Shown: positions 35,386 to 46,082 of the stretch, one piece after another
Position numbering within the stretch: position 1 is the first letter of the stretch
How the letters are laid out: the number at the start of each line of letters is the position of its first letter
Assembly: GCA_964019135.1 (NCBI GenBank)
Contig: OZ025249.1
Span: 35,105,759-35,169,758 of the forward strand
Direction of reading: 5' to 3'
Length of the DNA: 64,000 nt
From: Arenicola marina
Lineage: Eukaryota; Annelida; Polychaeta; Arenicolidae
Position numbers and translations under genes: made by a program
The notes under the pieces: model-generated
Databases searched by the model: none
The model's input: the letters and a program-made list of their open reading frames with translations, nothing else
Told to the model about the DNA's origin: nothing

Positions 35386-36385
35386 CGGGGTTTAGTGCTT
35401 CATTGGTGTTATCCTACAGAGCAGATATAATTCTTAGGACGAGAAGGAACGCTTGGCGATCTATAGCGACCGACAGCGGAAGATAGAGACTGGACATGAG
35501 TGGACGTCATAAAATGCAGTCAGGCGGGCGAGCAGCGTAGGTACGTATAGCGTTGTTACGTGGACATCACAACCCTCACCGATTTAAGTGTTGTCTGCTG
35601 GTCGCCCCCGGAACGTGGTTAAATGCGTTGTTTATGCCGTTTAACCGTGACCATGCAGCCCTGGCCTTGGAACGCCACCCTACCTCTAACCCCCCCCCCC
35701 CCCCGCCCCCTCCCTCCAACCTTTTATGGTCCCCTTCCCCCCGCGCACCTCACCACCAAGAGCCATGCAGACACAAACTGTCAGCACTATAGCTACTAGC
35801 TTCCGCTTTACCACCAATTGAGCTATTCTACATTCTGGTCTCTGCGCGCTCTTTGAAGACGACTCGGCTTATGTCCACCGAGGCGACGTCTTGGTAGACT
35901 CTGGCACACAGCCTTTAATGCTTTCGATAAACAGAAAGAAACGACCTCTCGATACGCAGGCCGGGCGAGCTCGAGTCAGTTTACCAACCACTACCACTTA
36001 TCCATGCACGCCACCCCACCCAACCCGTCATGCCCCATCCGGCATGCCCCCGCCCTCTACCGCTGTTTATACCGGACAGGCACAACCTGGCATCAGAACT
36101 GTGCATTATGTGGATATGTCGATCCGTTTGCCCAAGATCTCGAGTCTGGCACCATTGCTCATCTCCGATGTGAAGAGTCACTTGAGACACTTCTCGCTCC
36201 AATAAAACAGTTGAAGAGAATGCGTCGCGATCTGCATAGAGTGGATCCCCGTGATGACACAACATATTAAAATAACCCTTAGATTTATTTCCAGGTATTG
36301 TTAAATTTGCATTTATTTGCAGTATTTCTAAGACCAGTTGCGTCTTCAGCCTTTAGCAGGGAAAAGTTGCATCCTACGACCGGGA
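35386..36385. other. Non-coding or unresolved region
   Basis: A poly-C run lies at about 35,691-35,704. Two overlapping frames at about 35,890-36,270 are open. One contains WHQNCALCGYVDPFAQDL, which looks somewhat protein-like, but no splice context or homology supports it. Confidence 0.35.
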
Positions 36386-36440
36386 CCAAATATTTCGCCC
36401 CGCTCGATGCTAATGTCCTATTCTAGGGCGAAATATTTGG
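36386..36440. repeat. Short perfect inverted repeat
   Basis: The arms CCAAATATTTCGCCC (36,386-36,400) and GGGCGAAATATTTGG (36,426-36,440) are perfect and can be extended outward with one mismatch (CGGG and CCCG). The loop is 25 bases. Confidence 0.9.
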
Positions 36441-36774
36441 CCCCGGCCGTTTCAAACTTACGGGCCCTGTACTAACGCATACCCTGGTGAAAAAACTTAT
36501 ACCTTCACCCCTCCCCTATGGCACCCCAAGGCCATGACACCCCACCTTTACCCCGAAAGCGAAGGAGAGACAGCATGTACAGCCCACATCTAATCTAGTC
36601 AGGTTCATAGGGCAGATTGAGAAAACGGGTGTAAATAAGGTTGATATTTATCATGAGATATATCAACGGGACTAGTAGAATTTGACAAATAAGTTCTGAT
36701 TCCTGATGACACCGGACTTCTGAGACAATATATGGATTTAATCATCAGATGAATGGTGTTACCAACATAGTCGC

Positions 36775-37125
36775 AAAGAACACTCGTCATAGTTTTCACA
36801 ATAAACACGTCACGTTTGTCACACGTGTCACACTGGTGGTCGTTTATTGTCACAATATACTCATTGTGTCACTGATTATTGTGCATCGTGTCACTTTTCT
36901 TGTCACAATGAACACGATGTGTCACAATGATGGGCGTGACTTGTGTCACCATTGGTGTCACTAATAACACGATGTCACAATGATTGTTATGAATTGTGTC
37001 ACCTTTCTTGTCTCAATGAACACGATGTGACACAACGATTGTCGTGAATTGCGTCACATTACTTGTCCCTATGAACACGACGTGTCACAATGATAGTCGT
37101 GATATGTGTCACCGTTCTCATCATT
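36775..37125 (+). repeat. 55-bp degenerate minisatellite (GTGTCAC/CACAATG)
   Basis: About six imperfect units share GAATTGTGTCACCTTTCTTG and AATGAACACGATGTG. Spacing is 55 bases where it can be measured (36,991 and 37,046). Each unit holds inverted GTGTCAC and GTGACAC words. Confidence 0.85.
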
Positions 37126-37348
37126 GAGCCGCATGTGCCACACAGGTTCTTAATTGCTTTAGTGCGCATAGCAGAGTAGCGGCGTTCCTGTTAGTGGTGT
37201 TACGGAAGTGGTCCAAGCTGGCTCGGAACCACCTATAACACTAACCAACCAACATTAACCACCTAAGGAATAGACTGGAGCTTATGGTTCTGTCGATTGA
37301 TAAATTATGTCCATATAAAATTGAGCTGATATATAGGAAATATTTGCT

Positions 37349-37534
37349 TTAACTGATAGCTTCTGAATAAGTGATCACAAGATTATAGAGGAAAATATTT
37401 GCTTTATAGCCGATAGGTTCTAAATCTGAATCTGAATCTGAAGTTGAAGAAAACGCTGTTGCTCCCGTTAACCCAGGCAGCAGCAGCAGCAGCAGCAGCA
37501 GCGGCGCCATACGGCTGCCACTCCCTCGCCACAA
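37349..37534 (-). CDS. Candidate secretory first exon built on a CTG repeat (weak)
   Basis: On the minus strand a frame starts MWRGSGSRMAPLLLLLLLL and continues PGLTGATAFSSTSDSDSD. The second methionine gives a textbook signal peptide: a short n-region, eight leucines from a CTG trinucleotide run (plus-strand CAG run at 37,478-37,502), and a small-residue cleavage region. No clear donor site or downstream exon was found, and the flanks look repetitive, so this may be chance. Confidence 0.2.
   Translation of the reverse strand: MWRGSGSRMAPLLLLLLLLPGLTGATAFSSTSDSDSDLEPIGYKANIFLYNLVITYSEAIS
37478..37502 (+). repeat. (CAG)8 microsatellite
   Basis: Eight uninterrupted CAG units lie between CCCAGG and CGGCGCC. 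Just upstream is a short (CTGAAT)n run, at about 37,425-37,440. Confidence 0.95.
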
Positions 37535-37997
37535 CGTGAAGAAGGCAAGAGCTTAGCCATTGTGGGGTGCGTGGTGAACTGGTGACGATGCATTAGGCGG
37601 CCACCACCGAGGGGGTGGTGCTGCGGTTCTGCCGAGTTCCTCGGGGAAGGCAATGGCATGAGTTTTAGCATCCTACCCCCCACCCTCAGGTGTGGCGGTG
37701 CCCGGGTGCCAGCCTCCACTCCCCACCCCCCCCGATTACACGCCCCCAGGTGTGGCACTCCTCGCAGACAGGGGCAGATGATGGAAGCGCCTGGTCGTCT
37801 CCTCGGTGCCATTGACTCAACACCTGCTCTCGGGGAGTTCGCCTTTATTATTATCTGATATCGACTTTGATCCTTTAAAGACGGGCTCTCAGCCATAAGG
37901 GTCTACCTACATCAAGCCTCATCCCTGCACCAGACGGTATACACCAATGTAAGACACTCTCCGACCGAGCGCGCACCGCTCGCGTCGCCCTCTCTCC

Positions 37998-38028
<31 letters not shown>

Positions 38029-38125
38029 CAGACTAACGCCCGTCGTGAACGCCCCCAAGCGGGGGAGTGTCTCTAGGCTGCTTGCTCAGCTATAACCTCA
38101 CACACAAAAAGGTACCACTGCTATA

Positions 38126-38230
38126 GTCACCCTGGTGTCTGTTGGCTCGCCAGTGCTCGTCACCCTGGTGCCTGTTGGCTGGCCAGTGCTCGTCGCCCTG
38201 GTGCCTGCTGGCTGGCCATTGCTAGTCACC
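38126..38230 (+). repeat. 33-bp tandem repeat, about three units
   Basis: Three units of GTCACCCTGGTGCCTGTTGG plus CTGGCCAGTGCTC follow one another with few changes. Confidence 0.9.
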
Positions 38231-38273
38231 CTTACGGCAGACAGGAATACGCGGCCAGTGCCCTCCAACAATA

Positions 38274-38621
38274 AGGTATGTAAGTGACGTCACAGACAGC
38301 GCGCGCTCACCTCTAGAAACAACCATTCTGGGTACAACGAGTCAGCGGGTCCCTATACTTTACTATGGGCGTCAAACTAGACTCGGTGATGTTTTGGATA
38401 TGAATGCACTGTTAGAGTTGAAAACCATGTGGAGTAAATGTTTGGGGCTGTACCTCCATACCATACTAGTTTTAAATCGAACGACGCTGGTTTTTTTGTG
38501 CGTTTCACGCAATTACAAAGAGCTCCCCGTGTTATGTATATGGGGCGGTGAAGTGTCATGTACCCAAAACCGGATTCGCTGGAGGTGAACGCGCGCTGTC
38601 TGTGACGTCACTTACAGACCC
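38274..38621. mobile_element. 348-bp MITE with TA flanks
   Basis: Terminal inverted repeats of about 38 bases pair the two ends. They begin AGGTATGTAAGTGACGTCAC on the left and GGGTCTGTAAGTGACGTCAC on the right (reverse-complemented), and continue ACAGACAGCGCGCG with few mismatches. Both ends are bordered by TA, which fits a Tc1/mariner-type target duplication, although two bases can match by chance. The interior has no coding capacity. The TIRs carry CRE-like TGACGTCA palindromes. Confidence 0.75.
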
Positions 38622-38949
38622 TATTACAGATTACGCTCGCGACACACGGCTTGGACCGGGAACCAGCTAGCGCACCAGTTGAGTTAATCCCAAAGTGGCC
38701 ATGGCTATGCTCCTCGGTGACAGGTGCTTTGATCACGTGGACTGTTCATCGGAAGTTTGACAAACTTCCGATGATTATGGAAATTGGGAATGGAGCCGTG
38801 AACGGGCCTTAATAGGCAATAGGAAGCTCACGCAGAGAGTGAGGCCAAGTGTGAGTGAACAGCGTCTATCAGGCATACAATCAGGGCTGGTCACGGCGCT
38901 CTAGTCAGCAGAGCGAACCGCAGCAGGCGGCAAGACAAGTGGCCTTATG
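38622..38949. other. Spacer with a small hairpin
   Basis: At about 38,748-38,776 the words CATCGGAAGTTTG and CAAACTTCCGATG form a perfect 13-base inverted repeat with a loop of a few bases. Nothing coding is seen. Confidence 0.7.
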
Positions 38950-39803
38950 ACCGGGTTAAAGTGGCCCTGGATGTCTACCCTAGTGATACCGGGTTAAAGT
39001 GGCCCTGGACATCTACCCTAGTGATACCGGGTTAAAGTGGCCCTGGACGTCTACCCTAGTGATACCGGGTTAAAGTGACCCTGGACATCTACCCTAGTGA
39101 TACCGGGTTAAAGTGGCCCTGGACGTCTACCCTAGTGATGCCGGGTTAAAGTGACCCTGGACATCTACCCTAGTGATACCGAGTAAAAAGTGGCCCTGGA
39201 GGTCTACCCTAGTGATACCGGGTTAAAGTGACCCTGGACGTCTACCCTAGTGATACCGGGTTAAAGTGGCCCTGGACGTCTACCCTAGTGATACCGGGTT
39301 AAAGTGACCCTGGACGTCTACCCTAGTGATACCGGGTTAAAGTGACCCTGGACGTCTACCCTAGTGATGCCGGGTTAAAGTGACCCTGGACATCTACCCT
39401 AGTGATACCGGGTTAAAGTGACCCTGGACGTCTACCCTAGTGATACCGGGTTAGTGACCCTGGACGTCTACCCTAGTGATACCGGGTTAAAGTGACCCTG
39501 GACGTCTACCCTAGTGATACCGGGTTAAAGTGACCCTGGACGTCTACCCTAGTGATACCGGGTTAAAGTGGCCCTGGACGTCTACCCTAGTGATACCGGG
39601 TTAAAGTGACCCTGAACCTCTACCCGTAGTGATACCGGGTTAAAGTGACCCTGAACCTCTACCCTAGTGATACCGGGTTGAAGCGACTCTGGACGTCTAC
39701 CCTGGTTATACGGGGTTAAAGTGACCCTGGACGTCTACCCTAGTGATACCGGGTAAAAAGTGATCTTCGATCTCTACCCTAGGACATCGGGTTGATGTGA
39801 CCC
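38950..39803 (+). repeat. 38-bp minisatellite (CCGGGTTAAAGTGACCCTGG)
   Basis: About 22 units of 38 bases share CCGGGTTAAAGTGACCCTGG and TCTACCCTAGTGATA. Variation is mainly GTGGCCC against GTGACCC and GACGTCT against GACATCT. The units at the right edge are more diverged. The sequence is unrelated to the other 38-bp array at 46 kb. Confidence 0.95.
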
Positions 39804-42034
39804 CAGAGTTGGGTGAGAGAGAAAGCTCGTGGGTTAACTAGTGCCCTCAATGTCACAGTCTGTCGTCCACCTACGTCATAACGGAGCGGTGACACCGGAG
39901 AACGCCTCTTACCTGAGGAAGACTGACAACGGAAATGGCTGTAACGATGGCGCCAGTGGGAGACGGACCGACTTGGATTGAATGAACCTTGTCTGGTCGG
40001 CCGCCACCTTTGTCTTTACCATTGTTCCTCAGCCCCGTACGCTGGCATCTCTCGGTGCGACGCTATCGATACACATCTGCTCCTGTGTGTGGCACGGTGA
40101 CTGGCGGTCCACACGCGGCTGGCGGGCGTCCTCCTCATACTAATGGTAGGTACATCGCAAAGGTTGATTTCATTAGGCACTATCAAATGGCGAGCTGGTG
40201 CATACATGCGTGCGGGCACAATGCCGGGATTCATCACAAGGGAAGGCTTTAGTCTGCTAATTGTCACGTGATGGCATTACGATCGGCGGGCGAAGAGCGC
40301 GAATGCCCTAATGACCACCGTCACGTTGCTATGGCGACGCTTGGGGTTGCAAGGACTTGACCGTAATCTGCACATGTGTACGTGTGCAATGTCTAGAGAG
40401 GTAGAGAGGGGGAGAGATAGAGGCAGAGAGAGGGGGTGGGATTTGCGGCAGTGACATCTATAGAGAGAGAAACAAAGCCATAGGTGGCGCATGTAAAGGG
40501 AGGGGGGTTCGAGTCGGGTGAGGAGGAGGAGGAAGGGGTGGGGGGGGGGGGGGTGGTGGCGGGGCTTTGGTAAGGCATGCTATCTGGCGTGTGTCAGGGT
40601 GAAAGCACGGCTGCCGTGTGGTGATGGCGCCCTGGGACAAATGATGGACCTAGCTCGTGCCCTGGTGCTTGGCCAGGTGTCTAGTGACGGCGTCAGCGTC
40701 AGCGGTGTCGTGGCACTCTCCCCTGCCCATTACGGCGGCAGCGCTTCTCCCCCTCGGCCCTGTCATGTACGTCACCATGGTGCCGGACGCGCAGCTACCA
40801 GTCGCCTGTTGTTTTTCGCGCTGACAACACGACACACAGCCCGCGCAGACTCATCGTCGACGCCACCGATCTATCACTTCTCAGTGGTGCCCGCTGCTAT
40901 CAAATTGGAGACTCTCGCGTAAATCGCGGCCGTGGATATCTTTATTGAATGACGTCGTGCAAATTCTGGTGAAGGAAACATTTTATTTTACCTGCGAGAA
41001 GGATAACGATTATTACTTATCACCGGACTTAGTGCGCGCCGAACCTGGGCTGGCAGGATGGGAATGTCGTTCCTTAATCGAATCCGCCACAAGCGTTAAT
41101 TGTTGGACTTTTACGCTGTCGGACACTCGAAACGTAAGCACAAAGGTGAAGTGTTAAGCAAATTATCTTAACTTTATGGATTGGAATCAATCGATATATC
41201 TCGCACAATGTCAATTCAATGATAAACCTTGCGTGTTGTCACCTAGCCAGCCTGGAGTCCGAGTGAATTGGAGGGGTTAAGGATCCGCAGTAACGACGAA
41301 GTACCCCTCCCCCCCCCACACCCCATCGTCTCCCCCCATTGAACCGCTGATGCCTCTGGGAAATGATGTGTCGCTTGATAGATGAGCGATTTAGAATCTG
41401 TGGGCTTCATAACAACCATGATGCCTTAAATCAAGGATTTGGGCGGATCCGTTCTAAAGGCATTACTTGTGGGTTCCATATGGTGTGTAGATATTTATCG
41501 AATTTATTTGGTCAGGGCTGGTCCCCGAGGTTCAAGTAAATGCCAACTATATAGCATATGGGGTTTGGCAGTGCGTCCTGTTTGTACGCAAGCGTTTCCG
41601 ATTTTCTCGAAGAATCCTATGTTGACTTAAGTGATAGACAGCTGCGAGGCTTGCTTGGTCGGAACCCTCCAAAAGACGACTCGCAAACAATTCACATACA
41701 GACCACGAAGAAAGAGAGAGAGAGCAGATTATCGGCAGAGGATCAATGCAAACAACGACTTACTGTATGCATGCCCTTCGCCCTCTACTATCTCGCTCAC
41801 TCCGCCTCTGGCTATTGCGCCATGCATTTGAATTACTACTTCTTTAGAGCGTCATCGATTTGCCTCTTCCAAACTCTATCTCTTATAGACAAGCACTTGC
41901 CATGCGATCGTTTCGCCTGTTCTCTTCCTGGAAGACCTCCTCTGCTCTTCCGCCTAGGTAGGTGGAAGAGGCTATTCCAAGCTCAATATGCGATATTCGC
42001 TCAATGTGACCAAATAGGTTTAAGAGAGAAAATA
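39804..42034. other. Region without a supported gene
   Basis: G-rich and GA-rich runs lie at about 40,400-40,560 (poly-G at about 40,542-40,553) and a poly-C run near 41,310. Several open frames exist, the longest at 41,558-42,055 (165 codons). None shows recognisable domains or a clear exon context. Confidence 0.4.
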
Positions 42035-42224
42035 GGGGAACATGGGGCAAAATGACCACCTTAACTTTATTTGCATTTTTTCGAGGACAAGCAGTGCTAT
42101 AAAAAGAGCTAAATTTTGGTAAACTGACAACAGTAATATTGTGAATAACATAGCTTGGATACATGCGAGTGACACGAACAAAATTTTTACTAGCACAGAA
42201 AACATGTTTTATGTCACAGTGGGT

Positions 42225-42252
42225 TATTTTGCCCCCCTAGTGGGGCAAAATA
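42225..42252. repeat. Inner palindrome resembling the element's ends
   Basis: TATTTTGCCCC and GGGGCAAAATA form 11-base arms around six bases. The GGGGCAAAAT word also occurs in the outer TIRs at 42,045, so this may be a pair of abutted ends from a related, nested element. Confidence 0.85.
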
Positions 42253-43194
42253 GTCAGCACATTATTTCAGCATGTTAATGAGTGAACTGAACAGCCTAAG
42301 AAGGCAAACTCCTAACTCTCTGGAACAGTTTGACCCAGAAGGATAACACACAGAAATTACAGATAACGATTACCTCAGCAGAGGCGATTTTTGCGCCATT
42401 TTTCGGTTCAAAATTTAGGCCATCTGAGGCGCAGAACTCAGCTTTATGCGAAGTCCTACTGCTGAACAGACCCGGGGCAGGGGCGATTCCAAGGGGGGCC
42501 GACCCGGCCCCGGCCGCCCTTTTTAGGGCGGGAATTTATATAATTTATACCATTTACCGCCCCCCCCCCCTTATCCAGCATATCCGGATCCGACCCTGAA
42601 ACCGCTCCCCCCTCGGTTTTAGGGATGAGGGCGGGGGGGGGGGGGGGTAAGTAATACATTGCGGGATTTGGGGGGTTCCGGGGTAAATCTCCCCCCCTTT
42701 TTCACCGCCAAAATCCGCTCTATGAACGCACATTTTCAAAGGCCCCCCCACGATCGCTTTTAAATTTTTTTTTAATAGTTTTAAACTATTCGCTCTGTAG
42801 GGGTATATTTTTCATCATAAATGTCCGCTCTATAGGGGTATCTTTTTCATCATAAATATCCGCTCTCTCAGGCATCAAGGCACCCGCGGAACCCTCCCAC
42901 CAGATTTGTATAATAGTGCCCCCCCCCCCCTGCGTCTTTTCCTGACGAGCTGCTGGAAGGTATGACCCTTAGTTTCGCCGAGGTTTCTGACTTCTCGATA
43001 TCAGCCGGGCCTTGTCACACTCTTTCTGTTGGTGGGGACCGTAGCGGGACATTGCCCGTTACTTGGCGCTTGTATCGAATGAAGACACGATGTCACGTGC
43101 CGCCTGGCTCTGCCTCAATCAACGCTTCCGGCTCCCTGGGGCGCACAACTCTCCCTTCTTCAAGCTCCCTCTGTGGTATTGCCAACCTCTTCTC

Positions 43195-43540
43195 CATGTC
43201 AAATAAGTACATTCTGTCTTGAATTTAAATCCTGAAAGCCTGCGGCCTGTCCGGAGAGAAGCATTTTGGTCAACGGAGCAGAAGTTGGTGGCCGGCTTTA
43301 TATCATTGCGCGCCTGTTCGCACTTCGCTATTTTGCGTGTGATGTCGACCGCGGCTCGCTATCACGTCCGCGCGATATAAATCAACCGCGGAGTTTGATG
43401 TTGAAATGTTTGTTTTACAGACTCAAAGAGATATGAAACATAAGCATCATAAATTATAGATTATAAAGATACTTTAAGTCTTGGTTCTTAAATTTAAAAA
43501 ATCTAAGATGGCGCATATAACTATATTGCTTTAACATTTG
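43195..43540 (+). repeat. Dispersed repeat, copy B (inside the TIR element)
   Basis: This is the partner of the intronic copy at 16,256-16,600, in the same orientation and with similar length. The two share GCGCGCCTGTTCGC and AAATCTAAGATGGCGCAT. Confidence 0.85.
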
Positions 43541-43889
43541 ATCGCTGTATAAAAAATACGGCGCAGTATATTCCGCATCTGAATTACGTTTGGGGCTTGA
43601 CTTGGACTTATCTTTGATCGTGTTAATTTATCAAAATTTCCCCCCAAGCTAGTATCCACCGAGCTCTACTTTCTTCCAGTATTTACCATAAATGGCAACA
43701 GCCCAGAATCTTTTATTTCGGTAACGAGGGTCAGCTGTCTGCTTCAGCGCCCATTTAGATTTTTTAAGGTATCACGTAACAAACAGGAACAAATATAAAA
43801 CGCTTCAATGCAGGTGGCAGCACCGCAATTGCGCGATATTGTGGTGGGCCATTTGACCCCGATGGGTCATTTTGCTCCATGTTCCCCTA

Positions 43890-44180
43890 CATGAATGGAA
43901 CGATGAATAAACTTAATATGTGAAACATATGTAAAGTCATTATTTGGTTATTTGAAAGGTATGTGTCAGGTATATGAAGGCCCATATATGCAGTTAACCA
44001 TGTTGATGTCTGGCGATCACATATGGACGTACATGGGCGATAAATTCTGACCTATAAGTGAATTTGCGCCATATTGAAACTACTCTTCCAACTCGGTAGA
44101 CGCGATTGATTCATCGCTCATATTCTCTATTCTTGGATGAGCGCTTTTTCTTCCTGGTAGAGATGAAACGATTATCTCTT
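43890..44180. other. Short unremarkable spacer
   Basis: Nothing recognisable is seen in this AT-rich stretch between the TIR element and the pyrimidine-rich region. Confidence 0.5.
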
Positions 44181-44760
44181 CCTCCCCTCTTACCTATCAC
44201 ACTCCCTCTTAACGGCCTCACACTCCTTTTCAACGGACTCACACTCCCTTTTTTCTATTACCTTCTCTTAACGGCCTCTCACTCCCTCTTATCTATTACA
44301 CTTTTCTCTTTAAAACCTCACACCCCCCTTACGAAAATGAAATTTAGATTTCAGTCGAAATACAGGAAGCCCGCAACAGAAAGCTAACTGAACAGTTTTT
44401 TCACCTGACCCGGACTTTTTCGTACGGGTCCCTCTTATCTGGCTTGTCTATCGTTACCGCCTCTCACTCCCTCTTAAATATCACCCTGACGGCCTGACAC
44501 TCCCTGTTATCTACCACCCTTCTTTCTTTACGGCTTGGCATTCTCTATAATCTATCACATTTACTGCCTTTCATTCCATATCCATCTCTTTACTGCCTCT
44601 CATTCCGTCAGCTCTACCTCTCCCGCCTCTCTATCTCTGTCTCTCTTTATCATATATTCATTTTGGCTTCCTTGCGATATTTACTCTTGCTCTATATCTA
44701 TCTCTCCTATCTCAATCTTTCGATCGTTTGTCTTTGGATACGACTAATCAACCCTGAGAG
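44181..44760 (+). repeat. Pyrimidine-rich degenerate repeat
   Basis: Loose units around CGGCCTCACACTCCCTCTTA and TCTATTACAC recur about 12 times with irregular spacing. The stretch is strongly C/T-biased on the plus strand. Confidence 0.7.
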
Positions 44761-44958
44761 CTGTTGCCGGGCCACTGGGCTTCAGGGGGGTCTATAGGGT
44801 GGTTCCGTAAGATAGTGATTTGCAATGCACTCCTCGGGTGATAATAATACAATCTGGAAGTAACCACTTACGCTGCAAATTTAGTATGACAGATCTACTT
44901 ATCTCCCTTCACCACCATCAATAATGCGTGCATTTCGCTCACAACTTACCGATATGTA

Positions 44959-45050
44959 CAGTAAAACCTCTCTAAACCGAACGTTATTTTGACAGACCGA
45001 AACATTCGGTTTACAGAGTGGTTCGGTTAAACAATGTTATCCAGAACCTG
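44959..45050 (+). mobile_element. Fragment with a pogo/Tigger-like end
   Basis: TA followed by CAGTAAAACCTCTCTAAACC matches the general form of pogo-type terminal repeats as I know them, and repeated ACCGAA and TTCGGTT words follow. The opposite end was not found, so the call is tentative. Confidence 0.45.
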
Positions 45051-45808
45051 GCAGAAGATACAGTCTCAATGCGACAAATGTGCTGCCACAAGGGCGATAT
45101 TGGAGTCAAAATCTGGTAGCTGCGCCGCGAGAGGGAGGAAAACACGAATATCGGTTAAGCCCGAAGGGTACGTCAGCAGATTCGATAACAAAATAGGTCG
45201 TGGGAGGGTGTGAGGGATGGGGGAATGGGGCGGGGGGAGGGGAGGTGAAGACATTTTTGACGGGGCAGTGACACTGCGGTAGCCCAAACACATAACATAT
45301 TTTCTTAGCCTAATCCTTATAGCGAAGAGATTCAGTGATTGGCTATTGATTGGGTAGAAGACGCATTAACATTTGTATATCATTTCGCGACAATGGGAAA
45401 GGTCAAGGTAGAGATTTACACAGATGGTGGCTCGAACCCCGCGCAGTTCGCTTGACAGAGTACACTTGACAATAGCCGCACACATTACCGAATGACAACG
45501 GGGTGACCTCGCAATCGGATGTATCATGCAAGGACAAGTTTGCATCCGGGCTTCGGGTGACACCACTCCCCCGCCGGGATTCAGCTCCTTTGATGGCACC
45601 CTGTGTACATGTTTCTACAGCTAGTTCCTCCGGCGTCTGCGCTAATCATTATTCATCATGGGTGTCGTAATCATTTGGTGGGCTTCGGAATATATATTTT
45701 CCATGATATATTTGCTTTTCAGAACCGTTTGATTTCTATAATTATTATATATATATTATAGTCTATTTGATAATGAGTGACAATTTGTGTTTTGTGTTTT
45801 CCTTGCAG
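45051..45808. other. Spacer before the 45.8-kb exon
   Basis: No gene is supported. The last 30 bases form a strong polypyrimidine tract and acceptor (TTTTGTGTTTTCCTTGCAG). Confidence 0.5.
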
Positions 45809-46082
45809 TCAGCGCCCATGTACTCGCATTGGCGCAGGTATCAGGACAACGCATGGACAGCAAACCCTGCGCCTCAAGCAATGTCTAACCCAAGCAGGCA
45901 AATCAACTCTCGTCGCCTGCCGCCTCTGGCCAGTGGCGGCAAGAGGGGGCCAAGTCCCCAGGCCCCAGGGACGAGCCGCCCGAGTCACCCGAGTCCCGGC
46001 CACTTCGGTAGCACATCGAGGACATCCGCCAGTCCCAAAGCCATGCTCGCAACGAATCTTCATCAGGACATGGTCATCACAG
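45809..46082 (+). CDS. Internal coding exon of an unidentified gene
   Basis: A 274-base exon is bounded by a strong acceptor (TTTTCCTTGCAG, ending at 45,808) and the donor CAG|GTAGGT at 46,082/46,083. In the likely frame it starts SAPMYSHWRRYQDNAW, is then rich in Pro, Ser, Gly and Arg (LPPLASGGKRGPSPQAPG), and ends NLHQDMVITG in phase 1. The stretch looks disordered. The preceding and following exons were not found in the window, so the gene must have large introns. A second frame is also open, but it gives an Arg-rich sequence with less natural composition. The downstream intron begins directly with the 38-bp array made from this exon's 3' end. Confidence 0.65.

Larger units (their letters stand above)
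42035..43887. mobile_element. 1.85-kb TIR element with TA target duplication, non-coding
   Basis: Both ends carry a 23-base inverted repeat, GGGGAACATGG[G/A]GCAAAATGACC, with one mismatch (42,035-42,057 and 43,865-43,887). Each end is directly flanked by TA (42,033-42,034 and 43,888-43,889). TA duplication points to the Tc1/mariner or a related superfamily. I found no transposase frame, so it is non-autonomous or gutted. The interior is a patchwork: an inner palindrome, several poly-C and poly-G runs (about 42,560, 42,635 and 42,920), a 44-base direct duplication at about 42,790-42,870, and copy B of a dispersed repeat. Confidence 0.8.

Noticed and set aside
41558-42055. 165-codon open frame before the TIR element
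   Set aside because: It has no recognisable domain, no clear splice context, and its end runs into the transposon terminus.
45425-45445. B-box-like GGTTCGAGCC on the minus strand
   Set aside because: There is no A-box upstream and no acceptor-stem pairing.
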